A program made the position numbers and the translations under genes. A stretch of DNA of 29,922 nucleotides from Mageeibacillus sp. UBA5436 (GTDB taxonomy: Bacteria; Bacillota; Clostridia; Saccharofermentanales; DTU023): contig DIRM01000028.1 in assembly GCA_002427545.1 (NCBI GenBank), forward strand, positions 1,225 to 31,146, given 5' to 3'. Positions 18,844 through 27,155 of the stretch are shown here, piece by piece. Each line of letters starts with the position of its first letter. Within the stretch, counting starts at the first letter, position 1. The notes below the pieces were generated by a model. It had not been told where the DNA came from. It ran no database searches and saw only the letters and a program-made list of their open reading frames with translations.

Positions 18844-18852
18844 TGCTAAAAT
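18844..18852 (+). promoter_or_regulatory. Candidate extended -10 (TGC-TAAAAT) for transketolase
   Basis: TGCTAAAAT lies 48 bases before the transketolase ATG. No good -35 is seen at 17 bases. A second possibility is TTGATA at 18856-18861 with TATGTA 18 bases later. The yhaO and transketolase promoters thus lie back to back within about 120 bases. Confidence 0.4.
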
Positions 18853-18899
18853 ATGTTGATAAATTGGATTCAATATTTTTATGTATTATGGAGGAATAA

Positions 18900-20882
18900 A
18901 TGAAAAAGAATCAAAAATTAGAGCAAGAAGGCATTAATGCAATTCGCGTTTTATCAATTGACGCGGTACAAAAAGCAAATTCTGGTCACCCAGGCATGCC
19001 ACTCGGTGCAGCCCCTGTTGCTTTTGAACTATGGGCAAATCACATGAAACATAATCCTAGTAATCCAGATTGGTTTAATCGCGATCGTTTTATTTTGAGT
19101 GCTGGACATGCTTCAATGTTACTTTATTCATTATTGCATCTTTTTGGTTATGGTTTAACTAAAGAAGATTTAAGTGAATTTCGCCAAAGAAATAGTAAAA
19201 CTCCAGGCCATCCAGAACTTTTGGATACCAAAGGTGTTGAAATGACAACTGGACCTTTAGGTCAAGGTATTGCCACTGCTGTCGGTTTTGCCATGGCAGA
19301 AGCCCATTTAGCTGATCGTTTTAATACAGCGGAACAAAAAATTATTGATCATTATACTTATGTGCTAACAGGTGATGGTTGTTTGCAAGAAGGTGTGAGC
19401 AGTGAAGCAAGCTCTTTAGCTGGCCATTTAAAATTAGGAAAATTAATTGCTTTTTATGATCGTAATCAAATCACAATTGAAGGTTCTACTGATTTAGCAT
19501 TTGATGAAGATGTTGCAAAGCGTTATGAAGCTTATGGCTGGGAAGTAATTGATGTTGCTGATGGCAATGATACTGTAGCTATTGGTCAAGCAATTGAAAA
19601 AGCCAAGGCTAATAAAGATCAACCTTCTATCATTATTTCACATTCTCAAATTGGTTATGGTTCACCTTTAGTTGGTAGTGCTTCTACACATGGTTCACCT
19701 TTGGGTGAAGAAAATATTATAGAAACCAAGAAAGCTTTAGGTTGGGATGTCAATTTAGAACCTTTTAGTATTCCACAAGAATTAGAAGAATACATGCAAG
19801 AAGTTCAAACAGATTTAAGTCAATCCGAGGCTGAATGGAATACTTTATTTGCTGATTGGCAAAAAGCAAATCCTGAATTAGCTGAGGAATTTGAACAATG
19901 CCTCAATCCTGATATCGATGCTATTGAAAATGATCCAGAATTATGGGATTTCTCAGGTTCTGCTGCTACCAGAAAGACAAGTGGTGTTGTTTTAAATCGC
20001 CTTGTCAAACATTTACCTGGTTTAATAGGTGGATCTGCTGACTTAGCCCCTTCTAATAATACTCATATGAATGACTTGCCTGAGTTCTCTGCCCAGAATT
20101 ATTCCGGTCGTAATATTCATTATGGTATTAGAGAATTTGCAATGACTTGTGTTGTTAACGGCATGGTTTTACATGGCGGTTTGCAAGCTTTCGGAGCAAC
20201 TTTCTTTGTATTCGCTGATTATATGAAACCAGCTTTACGTCTGGCAGCTCTCATGAACTTACCTTCATTATTTATTTTAACCCATGATAGTATCGGTGTT
20301 GGAGAAGATGGTCCAACTCATCAACCTATTGAGCAATTAACTATGTTGAGAGCTACACCTAATACTTATGTTTATAGACCTTGTGATGGTAAAGAAACAG
20401 CTGCAGCTTATCTCTTTAATTTAAAAGAGAAAAAGACTACCGTACTTGCTTTAACCAGACAAAATCTTCCAACTTATGAACAATCAAGCAAAGAAGCTTT
20501 AAAAGGTGCTTATATCTTCCAAGATAGTGAAAAAGAGCCTGAATTAATTATTATGGCTTCTGGCTCTGAAGTCGAACCTGCCTTAGAAGCTCAAAAAGAA
20601 CTAACTGCTCAAGGCAAACAAGTTCGTTTAGTTTCTGTTCCATGTATGGATGCTTTCTTAGATCAAGATGCCGATTATATTGAATCTGTATTACCTAAAA
20701 ACGTCCAAAAACGTATTGCAATTGAAGCTGGCGCAACTATGTCTTGGTATCGTTTCACTGGATCTGAAGGTATTGTCATTGGTTTAGATCATTTTGGTGC
20801 TTCAGCTCCTGCTAATCTTTTATTTGAAGACTTTGGTATTAATAAAGATGCCATTCTTGATGCAGCTAATAAATTATTATAA
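18900..20882 (+). CDS. tkt: Transketolase
   Basis: A 660-residue thiamine-diphosphate enzyme that moves two-carbon ketol units between sugar phosphates in the non-oxidative pentose phosphate pathway (cytoplasm). Visible: SGHPGMPLGAAP (28-39), GHASMLLYS (69-77), TTGPLGQG (116-123), the ThDP/metal motif GDGCLQEG (158-165) with Asn189 about 30 residues on, and HGSPLGEE. The pyrimidine-binding domain (~355-530) contains HYGIREFAM with the catalytic Glu, and THDSIGVGEDGPTHQP. The C-terminal domain (~545-660) ends with LDHFGASAPANLLFEDFGI. Length is exactly typical. GGAGGAATAA precedes the ATG. A strong terminator follows, so it is probably transcribed alone, divergent from yhaO. Confidence 0.97.
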   Translation: MKKNQKLEQEGINAIRVLSIDAVQKANSGHPGMPLGAAPVAFELWANHMKHNPSNPDWFNRDRFILSAGHASMLLYSLLHLFGYGLTKEDLSEFRQRNSKTPGHPELLDTKGVEMTTGPLGQGIATAVGFAMAEAHLADRFNTAEQKIIDHYTYVLTGDGCLQEGVSSEASSLAGHLKLGKLIAFYDRNQITIEGSTDLAFDEDVAKRYEAYGWEVIDVADGNDTVAIGQAIEKAKANKDQPSIIISHSQIGYGSPLVGSASTHGSPLGEENIIETKKALGWDVNLEPFSIPQELEEYMQEVQTDLSQSEAEWNTLFADWQKANPELAEEFEQCLNPDIDAIENDPELWDFSGSAATRKTSGVVLNRLVKHLPGLIGGSADLAPSNNTHMNDLPEFSAQNYSGRNIHYGIREFAMTCVVNGMVLHGGLQAFGATFFVFADYMKPALRLAALMNLPSLFILTHDSIGVGEDGPTHQPIEQLTMLRATPNTYVYRPCDGKETAAAYLFNLKEKKTTVLALTRQNLPTYEQSSKEALKGAYIFQDSEKEPELIIMASGSEVEPALEAQKELTAQGKQVRLVSVPCMDAFLDQDADYIESVLPKNVQKRIAIEAGATMSWYRFTGSEGIVIGLDHFGASAPANLLFEDFGINKDAILDAANKLL

Positions 20883-20908
20883 TTTTTAGATTTATAATTA
20901 TTTGATTT

Positions 20909-20942
20909 AAAGCCATATTCTAGCTAGAGTATGGCTTTTTTT
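20909..20942 (+). terminator. Rho-independent terminator of transketolase
   Basis: Stem AAGCCATA / TATGGCTT (8 bases) extended by a T-G and TCT/AGA, with an AGCT loop, followed by a run of T's, 27 bases after the stop. Confidence 0.88.
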
Positions 20943-21067
20943 ATATTCATATTTAATTATTTTGCTTTATAGTTTAATATAAATAAAAGGTTTTCAAAAA
21001 AATATTTAATTTTGAACACCTGTAAGAGTTTATAGGTTTATTGAATTTTGACGGAGGGATAAGTATT

Positions 21068-23071
21068 TTGAATACAGAAAAAAAATGGACTGATTTTAAT
21101 ACTTTAGATGATGTTCTTAATTCAAAGCTAGGATTTGAATTATTATCATTTGTCACCTATTACAGTGGCAAGTCTATCAATGATTTAAATAAGTTTTATT
21201 TGCGAACTCTGCCTTTAAAATCATATAAATTAATCTCTCGATTATCTGGCATTGAATTTGATAAAGAATTGATTAAATGGATAATTCAAAAGTTAAATAA
21301 GGAAGCTCATTTTTCTTTTGATCAATTACAAAAATCTAATTTTGAAAAAAAATGGTGGAAAGAAAGTACTGTATATCAAATTTTCGTGCCTAGTTTTTTT
21401 GATTCTAATAATGATGGCTTTGGTGACTTACAAGGAATTATCAGCCATTTTGAATATTTATTAGGATTAAATGTAAATACGCTATTACTTAGCCCCATTT
21501 TTGATTCACCAATGGATGATGCTAATTATGATATAAAAGATTATTTTGAAATTAATCCTAAATTTGGAACAAAGGCGGATTTAGAAGAATTAATTTTGCT
21601 TTGCCATCAACATAAGTTTAAGTTAATTTTAACCTTTCCCTTAAATCAAACTTCTGATCAACATGCTTGGTTTCAAAGCCTTTTAAATTCTGATTCAGTC
21701 AGCAATTCTAAATATAAAGATTATTATATTAATAAAAACATGCCTAATAATTGGTTGTCTCTTTATAGTGATTCAGCCTGGCGTTATGAGCGAATCCCTA
21801 AACGATATTTTCTTCATTTAAAAAGTAATCATCAGCTTGATCTTAATTGGCATAATCAAGATCTACGCCATGAGATGATTAATTCGATGAAATATTGGCA
21901 AGATTTTGGTATTGATGGTATCTTTTTTGAATCTTCTGGCATTATGGTTAAAGATCAAACTTACCCAGATGGCAATCGGGTGATTGCTAATCTAACAGGT
22001 ATTAGTGGGGTTGAACATTATACTTATCAATACGAATTATTAACTTATTTAGAAGAAATATATACAGCTTTAAAAAAAGATAATCCAGATTTTCTTATTA
22101 TTGCTGATAATCAGAGAATGCATTCCAATTATAATAAATTAATCTCTGGTGATGCCACTAATCGTAGTGATTTAGGTTTTTCTTATTTACAATTTGAAAA
22201 TCCAGGCGGAAGACGCTTTACCTCTGAATTTTTATCTTTAGATCATTTAAGTAGTACATGGTTTAATATGCAAGAAGAATCTGATAATTCATATTGGCCT
22301 GTTCTTTTTTGTGAAGACGCTAAACATCCTAGAATTGTTAGCAGAATAACCAAAAACCAATTTTCTCGGACTCAAATTTCAAAATTAATAGCCGTGTTAC
22401 AATTAACCTCAAAAGGTACGCCTATTATATATCAAGGGCAAGAATTAGGTCAGGTAAATGCTCCTTTTCATAATATCAATCAAATTCGAGATATAGAAAG
22501 TCAAAATAAATTCGAAGAATTAAATGAAACTCAAGAAATCACAGATCATTTTGATTCTTTTGAAAGAACTATCAGAGGTAGTCGTGACCATGCCAGAGTT
22601 CCCATTGCTTGGGATGATAGCCTTAATAATGGTTTTTCGAAAAATAAATCCACATGGATAGATGCTTTTGCTGATCCAGGTATGTCAGTTGAAAATCAAA
22701 CCAATGATTCCCATTCCGTTTTAAATTTTTACCGCAATCTAATCTCGATGAAATCACATTTTACGACTCTCACTTATGGTTCACTTTTTATTTTGAGCCC
22801 CAAAAATGAAAATATGAAACGTTATCTACGTTTTGATAAAGAAAATGCATTTTACATTGAAGTCAATTTAACTGATGAAGAATTGAACACAATGGGTATT
22901 GATAAACCAACATTGCAACATATTAATGAACGTAACAATTTAAATTTAAGAATTCCAGATAATTTAGATCAAGTTATTCTACTTTCAAATTATCCTGATC
23001 GAAATCAACAAGAATTAATTAAAAACTCTCCTTTACGTGCATATGAAGCATTTATAGTCAAAATTTATTAA
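21068..23071 (+). CDS. GH13 alpha-amylase-family protein with degenerate active site (probable pseudoenzyme)
   Basis: A 667-residue protein (TTG start at 21068, GGAGGG nine bases upstream; an earlier in-frame TTG at 21041 lies before that ribosome site). Residues ~1-95 are an extension I do not recognise. From ~96 it follows oligo-1,6-glucosidase (GH13_31) closely: WWKESTVYQIFVPSFFDSN, GDLQGII, YDIKDYFEINPKFGT, TSDQHAWF, PNNWLSLYSDSAW, PIIYQGQELG, RDHARVPIAWDD and a C-terminal beta domain. Yet each catalytic motif has changed: region I Asp/His are Thr189/Gln194; region II Arg and the nucleophile Asp are Phe286/Glu288; the region III acid Glu is Asp347; region IV His/Asp are Ala418/Lys419. Ordinary glycosidase activity seems lost, although the frame is intact. 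It may bind carbohydrate or regulate. No signal peptide; cytoplasmic. It ends convergent with secA. Confidence 0.82.
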   Translation: MNTEKKWTDFNTLDDVLNSKLGFELLSFVTYYSGKSINDLNKFYLRTLPLKSYKLISRLSGIEFDKELIKWIIQKLNKEAHFSFDQLQKSNFEKKWWKESTVYQIFVPSFFDSNNDGFGDLQGIISHFEYLLGLNVNTLLLSPIFDSPMDDANYDIKDYFEINPKFGTKADLEELILLCHQHKFKLILTFPLNQTSDQHAWFQSLLNSDSVSNSKYKDYYINKNMPNNWLSLYSDSAWRYERIPKRYFLHLKSNHQLDLNWHNQDLRHEMINSMKYWQDFGIDGIFFESSGIMVKDQTYPDGNRVIANLTGISGVEHYTYQYELLTYLEEIYTALKKDNPDFLIIADNQRMHSNYNKLISGDATNRSDLGFSYLQFENPGGRRFTSEFLSLDHLSSTWFNMQEESDNSYWPVLFCEDAKHPRIVSRITKNQFSRTQISKLIAVLQLTSKGTPIIYQGQELGQVNAPFHNINQIRDIESQNKFEELNETQEITDHFDSFERTIRGSRDHARVPIAWDDSLNNGFSKNKSTWIDAFADPGMSVENQTNDSHSVLNFYRNLISMKSHFTTLTYGSLFILSPKNENMKRYLRFDKENAFYIEVNLTDEELNTMGIDKPTLQHINERNNLNLRIPDNLDQVILLSNYPDRNQQELIKNSPLRAYEAFIVKIY

Positions 23072-23095
23072 ATAATTGTCCTTAACAAAAACATC

Positions 23096-23138
23096 AAACT
23101 AATCATGATTTTATTTAACATTCCATCATGATTAGTTT
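23096..23138. terminator. Terminator between the convergent GH13 gene and secA
   Basis: A 13-base perfect stem, AAACTAATCATGA / TCATGATTAGTTT, with a 17-base loop. On plus it is followed directly by T's (23135-23141), a good terminator for the GH13 gene. On minus the U-rich stretch comes a few bases later, so it is weaker for secA. Confidence 0.7.
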
Positions 23139-23162
23139 TTTCTTGATTAGTTTTTTTCTTGA
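23132..23162. repeat. Tandem duplication across the secA stop codon
   Basis: Two copies of TTAGTTTTTTCTTGA (15 bases, 23132-23146) and the same with one more T (16 bases, 23147-23162) lie end to end. The secA stop lies in the second copy, and the first overlaps the terminator arm. Confidence 0.75.
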
Positions 23163-25978
23163 TCCGAGCGTAAGTGACAATTTTTATATTTTTTACCAGA
23201 ACCACACCAACAAGGATCATTTCTACCAGGCATAATTTTTTTAGTAACCGGAGCTGCTTTACTCGGCATTTTTTGAGCAGATTTCTCACCAGCTGCCATT
23301 CTCGCTAAGTCTATTGCCTTTTGTCCACCTTTTAAACCTTCTTGAAGATTACGTTTTTCAGGTCGATTTTTGTATTTTGCGCTACTTTCAACATCTATCT
23401 TTGCTCTCATCATAAGGCGAACACAATCTTCTTGAATTCCATGTGTCATGGCCTCGAACATATCAAAACCATCGCGCTTATATTCGACAACGGGATCATG
23501 TTGAGCATAACCACGTATGCCAACAGAATCACGCAAACGATCCATCGCATCAATATGATCCATCCAATAGTTATCAACAGTTTTTAACAAAATATATCTT
23601 TCTGCTTCAAAGAGAATTTCATCTGAGCCTAGATTTTCAGCTTTTGCATTCAAACTGTTTTCTGCATCTTCCATGAGTTTTTGACTAATCTCTTCTTCTG
23701 AAAGATGACCAGACAATTCTTTTAATTCATTAATTGATTTCAAATCACCTAATAAATAATGAAGACGAGTGATTAAACCAGGCATATCCCAATCATCTAA
23801 ATTTGTAGAATTCATACTATATTGAGAAACTGCATCTTGAATCATATTTTCAATATATTTAATAAAATATTGATGGACATTTTTACCATGAAGAACCTGT
23901 CTTCTTTGTTCATAGATCAGATTTCTTTGTTGATTCATAACATCATCATATTGAAGAACATTTTTACGAATAGAAAAATTGCGACCTTCCATATTTCTCT
24001 GTGCTGATTCAATCATTTTGCTTAACATGGGATGGTCGACCTCTATATCTTCACCCAAACCAAATGATTCAAAGACTCGATCCATTTTTTCACCGCCAAA
24101 TAAGCGCAAAAGATCATCTTCAAAAGCTAGGTAAAATTTTGAAGTACCAGGGTCACCTTGTCGGCCAGCACGGCCACGAAGCTGATTATCAATTCGTCTT
24201 GATTCATGGCGTTCTGTTCCTAATATATATAATCCACCAGAAGCAATAACTTGTTGTTTCTCGTCAGCAATAGAATTCTCAAATTTATTTTCTAATTCAG
24301 AGAATAATTTTCTTGCATCTAAGATTTCCTGATCATCAGTAATATTGTGCGAATTTGCTTGTTCTATTAAATCTTCTGAATAGCCTTGTTTACGCATTTC
24401 TTGCTTTGCCATAAATTCGATATTACCACCAAGCATAATATCTGTACCACGACCAGCCATATTAGTAGATATCGTAACTGCTCCAAGTCGACCCGCTTGA
24501 GCAACAATCTCTGCTTCTCGTTGATGATGTTTTGCATTTAAAACATTATGCTTAATTCCGGCTCTATTAAATAAAGCTGACAAAGTTTCAGATTTTTCTA
24601 CCGATATCGTACCAATTAAAATAGGTTGACCTGTAGCATGTATTTCTTTGACTTGTTCAATAATGGCATGGTATTTACCATTTTCAGTTTTGTAAACTGA
24701 ATCAGCAAGATCTTTTCGAATCATTGGTTTATTCGTTGGAATTGAAATAACATCTAATTTATAAATTTCTCTAAATTCATCTTCTTCTGTCATGGCTGTA
24801 CCAGTCATACCAGACAATTTTTTATACATTCTAAAATAATTTTGGAAGGTAATTGTTGCTAAAGTTTTGCTTTCTTCTGCAACTTCAACGCCCTCTTTAG
24901 CTTCGATAGCTTGATGTAAACCATTACTATAACGTCTGCCTGGCATTAAACGGCCAGTGTTTGCATCTACAATAACAACTTCATTATCATTAGTAACAAC
25001 ATAATCTTGATCACGAAACATTGTCCCATGTGCTTTTAAAGCATTATTGATATGATGATTGAGTAAAAAGTTTTCAGAATCCGTTAAATTGTCAACACCA
25101 AAAAACTTCTCTGCCTTACTGACTCCTTTTTCTGTCAAAACTGATGTTTTAGCTTTTTCATCTATAACATAATCTGCATTGCCTTGTAGTTCAGCTCTTT
25201 CTTCATAGGAAAGCTTATCATCTGTTGCCTTAAACGTTTTTCCTGTCATTCCTGCTATCAATTGATTCGTTTGACGATATAGATCCGAAGACTCGCCACT
25301 TGAACCAGAAATAATTAAAGGTGTTCTAGCTTCATCTATTAAAATACTATCGACTTCATCAACAATTGCAAAATTTAAAACTCTTTGAACCAAACGATCA
25401 GAAGACGTTACCATATTATCTCTTAAATAATCAAAACCAAACTCATTATTGGTTCCATAAGTAATATCGCTGGCATAAGCTTTTTGTTTTTCTTCATTAG
25501 AAAGCCCGTGTATAACTAAACCAACAGACAAGCCGAGATAACGGTAAATTTTTCCCATCCATTCGCTATCTCTTTCAGCCAAATAATCATTGACTGTCAC
25601 AACATGAACCCCATTACCAGTTAAGGCATTCAGATAAACTGGCAACGTTGCAACCAAAGTCTTACCTTCACCTGTTTTCATCTCAGCAATACGGCCTTGA
25701 TGTAAAATGATGCCGCCTAAGATTTGAACTGGGAAATGATACATGCCCAAAACTCTTTTTGAAGCTTCTCTTACCGTCGCAAAACTTTCTGGTAAAATAT
25801 CATCTAAAGTTTCACCATTTTTTAAGCGTTCCTTGAAGACTTGTGTTTGATTTCTCAGTTCTGTCTCTGACATTGCTGTATATTGATCTGCTAAATCTAA
25901 AACTTGTTTTTGAATTGGTATTATTTTTTTGATTTCTCTTTCAGAATATGTTCCGAAAACTTTATTAAAAAGACCCAT
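23147..25978 (-). CDS. secA: Preprotein translocase ATPase SecA
   Basis: A 943-residue motor that drives unfolded preproteins through SecYEG at the membrane. Visible: MKTGEGKTLVATLPVYLNAL (Walker A at 102-107), the Walker B-type DEVDS (207-211) with LIDEARTPLIISG, the preprotein crosslinking domain (~225-370), NBD2 with TNMAGRGTDIMLGG and GRAGRQGDPG, the helical scaffold/wing domains, and a C-terminal tail ending in PCWCGSGKKYKNCH, a Cys3His zinc site that contacts SecB-like partners or phospholipids. Length is usual for Clostridia-type SecA. AAGGGAG stands just before the ATG (short spacing). It is preceded by ~160 bases holding an inverted repeat and is not in an operon with a visible release factor gene (prfB is often next to secA elsewhere). 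Confidence 0.97.
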   Translation of the reverse strand: MGLFNKVFGTYSEREIKKIIPIQKQVLDLADQYTAMSETELRNQTQVFKERLKNGETLDDILPESFATVREASKRVLGMYHFPVQILGGIILHQGRIAEMKTGEGKTLVATLPVYLNALTGNGVHVVTVNDYLAERDSEWMGKIYRYLGLSVGLVIHGLSNEEKQKAYASDITYGTNNEFGFDYLRDNMVTSSDRLVQRVLNFAIVDEVDSILIDEARTPLIISGSSGESSDLYRQTNQLIAGMTGKTFKATDDKLSYEERAELQGNADYVIDEKAKTSVLTEKGVSKAEKFFGVDNLTDSENFLLNHHINNALKAHGTMFRDQDYVVTNDNEVVIVDANTGRLMPGRRYSNGLHQAIEAKEGVEVAEESKTLATITFQNYFRMYKKLSGMTGTAMTEEDEFREIYKLDVISIPTNKPMIRKDLADSVYKTENGKYHAIIEQVKEIHATGQPILIGTISVEKSETLSALFNRAGIKHNVLNAKHHQREAEIVAQAGRLGAVTISTNMAGRGTDIMLGGNIEFMAKQEMRKQGYSEDLIEQANSHNITDDQEILDARKLFSELENKFENSIADEKQQVIASGGLYILGTERHESRRIDNQLRGRAGRQGDPGTSKFYLAFEDDLLRLFGGEKMDRVFESFGLGEDIEVDHPMLSKMIESAQRNMEGRNFSIRKNVLQYDDVMNQQRNLIYEQRRQVLHGKNVHQYFIKYIENMIQDAVSQYSMNSTNLDDWDMPGLITRLHYLLGDLKSINELKELSGHLSEEEISQKLMEDAENSLNAKAENLGSDEILFEAERYILLKTVDNYWMDHIDAMDRLRDSVGIRGYAQHDPVVEYKRDGFDMFEAMTHGIQEDCVRLMMRAKIDVESSAKYKNRPEKRNLQEGLKGGQKAIDLARMAAGEKSAQKMPSKAAPVTKKIMPGRNDPCWCGSGKKYKNCHLRSDQEKN

Positions 25979-26034
25979 AAACTCCCTTTTTATATAAACT
26001 TATTAAGTATTAATTTTATTTTGTATTTTTTTCT

Positions 26035-26055
26035 ATGTTGTAAAGTATACAACAT
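26035..26055. promoter_or_regulatory. Inverted repeat upstream of secA (candidate operator/promoter)
   Basis: Perfect 8-base arms ATGTTGTA / TACAACAT with a 5-base spacer, 57-77 bases before the secA ATG. On the minus strand the centre contains TATACT, a near-consensus -10, so a protein bound here could block secA transcription. I do not recognise the regulator. Confidence 0.5.
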
Positions 26056-26140
26056 TGTTTTTAAAAATAGCTATTTAATATAAATTATTTATTCTATATG
26101 AATATCTTTAAATCAAAATTAGATTGTCTATTTGATATTT

Positions 26141-27145
26141 TTAATCATCCTTTTCCTTTTTATCCATATAACGATAACTATTACCGTTTTCCTCAATACG
26201 AAGACTAATTCCTTGACTATTTGCTGCGTTTTTCATATTGGTAAATATAAGGTCCGATATTTCATATTTGGAATTTTTAGGAATAACAATTATTAACTCA
26301 CGATTTTGTATATCAGCAGCTTCAATAATATTGGGACTTATTTTTGTTTCACGATTAGAACCTTCAAAATTAGCTAATTGCTTGATTTCATATTGTAATT
26401 GTTTTTCAACTTTTGCAATATCTTGATAGGTTGGCGATGTTAAGTCCATGCTTCGAATAGATATGGCTTTTCCATTTTGAAAACCAGATATGACAGGATA
26501 ATTGAAGGGTAAATTCGCCTTATATTTTTCTCGAAAATATGAACCTCTAACAAAATTATGTTCTGACCAAATATTATCTTCTTCATTATCATTATTTTCT
26601 TCTTTAGATCTACCATCATATTCTTGATCAAACTTTGACCATAGAGGTAAAAAGGTGATGGCCGTTTTATTAGTTTTTGTCCAAGGCGTATATACATGAT
26701 AATTCATTTGTAAACTTAGGACATGATCTGTTCTTTTTTCAATAATTATTTGTCTTTCATCATCTGGTATTTTAATATTTAATTGATTAGCTCCTTCATG
26801 AATCCATTTATCTACCGTTTCTTGTAAAAAATTTTGTAAAAATAAAGAAGCACCTAAATCACCTATAGCATTTTTAAATGTATCGCCTAAATCATCAATT
26901 TGTTTCCAGATTTCTTCTATTTTCTCGCCTTCTATTTGCTCTCCTGCCACTTCTATTAAGGGTATAATGACTGATAGTTCTTTAGAGGTTTGATCAAGAG
27001 CATAACGCATTATAATTTCATGCTGAACGGTCAAGGTTGCAGAAATCATAAAGTAAGTAATAAATAAAATAATTGGAATAATAAGAGCTGTTTCCAAAAC
27101 CATATTACCTTTTTGTGATTTAATTTTTCTTTTGATTTCATGCAT
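26141..27145 (-). CDS. TadE-like minor pseudopilin / envelope protein
   Basis: A 334-residue protein with the TadE/TadF-type start: a short basic leader, then KGNMVLETALIIPIILF, where a Glu sits near the start of a single hydrophobic helix (~15-40) ending in QHE. The remaining ~290 residues are hydrophilic and should lie outside the membrane. Proteins of this type are minor pseudopilins or envelope anchors in Tad (tight adherence) systems. An upstream ATG at 27172 would overlap the previous gene by 17 bases; ATG 27145 has GAGGA 7 bases upstream and follows the previous stop, so I prefer it. It is the third of three such genes on the minus strand. No tadA/B/C ATPase or platform gene is seen nearby. 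The family call is fair; the role is inferred. Confidence 0.6.
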   Translation of the reverse strand: MHEIKRKIKSQKGNMVLETALIIPIILFITYFMISATLTVQHEIIMRYALDQTSKELSVIIPLIEVAGEQIEGEKIEEIWKQIDDLGDTFKNAIGDLGASLFLQNFLQETVDKWIHEGANQLNIKIPDDERQIIIEKRTDHVLSLQMNYHVYTPWTKTNKTAITFLPLWSKFDQEYDGRSKEENNDNEEDNIWSEHNFVRGSYFREKYKANLPFNYPVISGFQNGKAISIRSMDLTSPTYQDIAKVEKQLQYEIKQLANFEGSNRETKISPNIIEAADIQNRELIIVIPKNSKYEISDLIFTNMKNAANSQGISLRIEENGNSYRYMDKKEKDD

Positions 27146-27155
27146 AAATTGGTCC

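Noticed and set aside
21041..21067. Longer start of the GH13 protein at 21041 (TTG)
   Set aside because: The GGAGGG ribosome site lies inside this extension and points to the TTG at 21068.
23342..24249. Plus-strand frames of 60-82 codons opposite secA
   Set aside because: Antisense of a fully conserved gene; no independent support.
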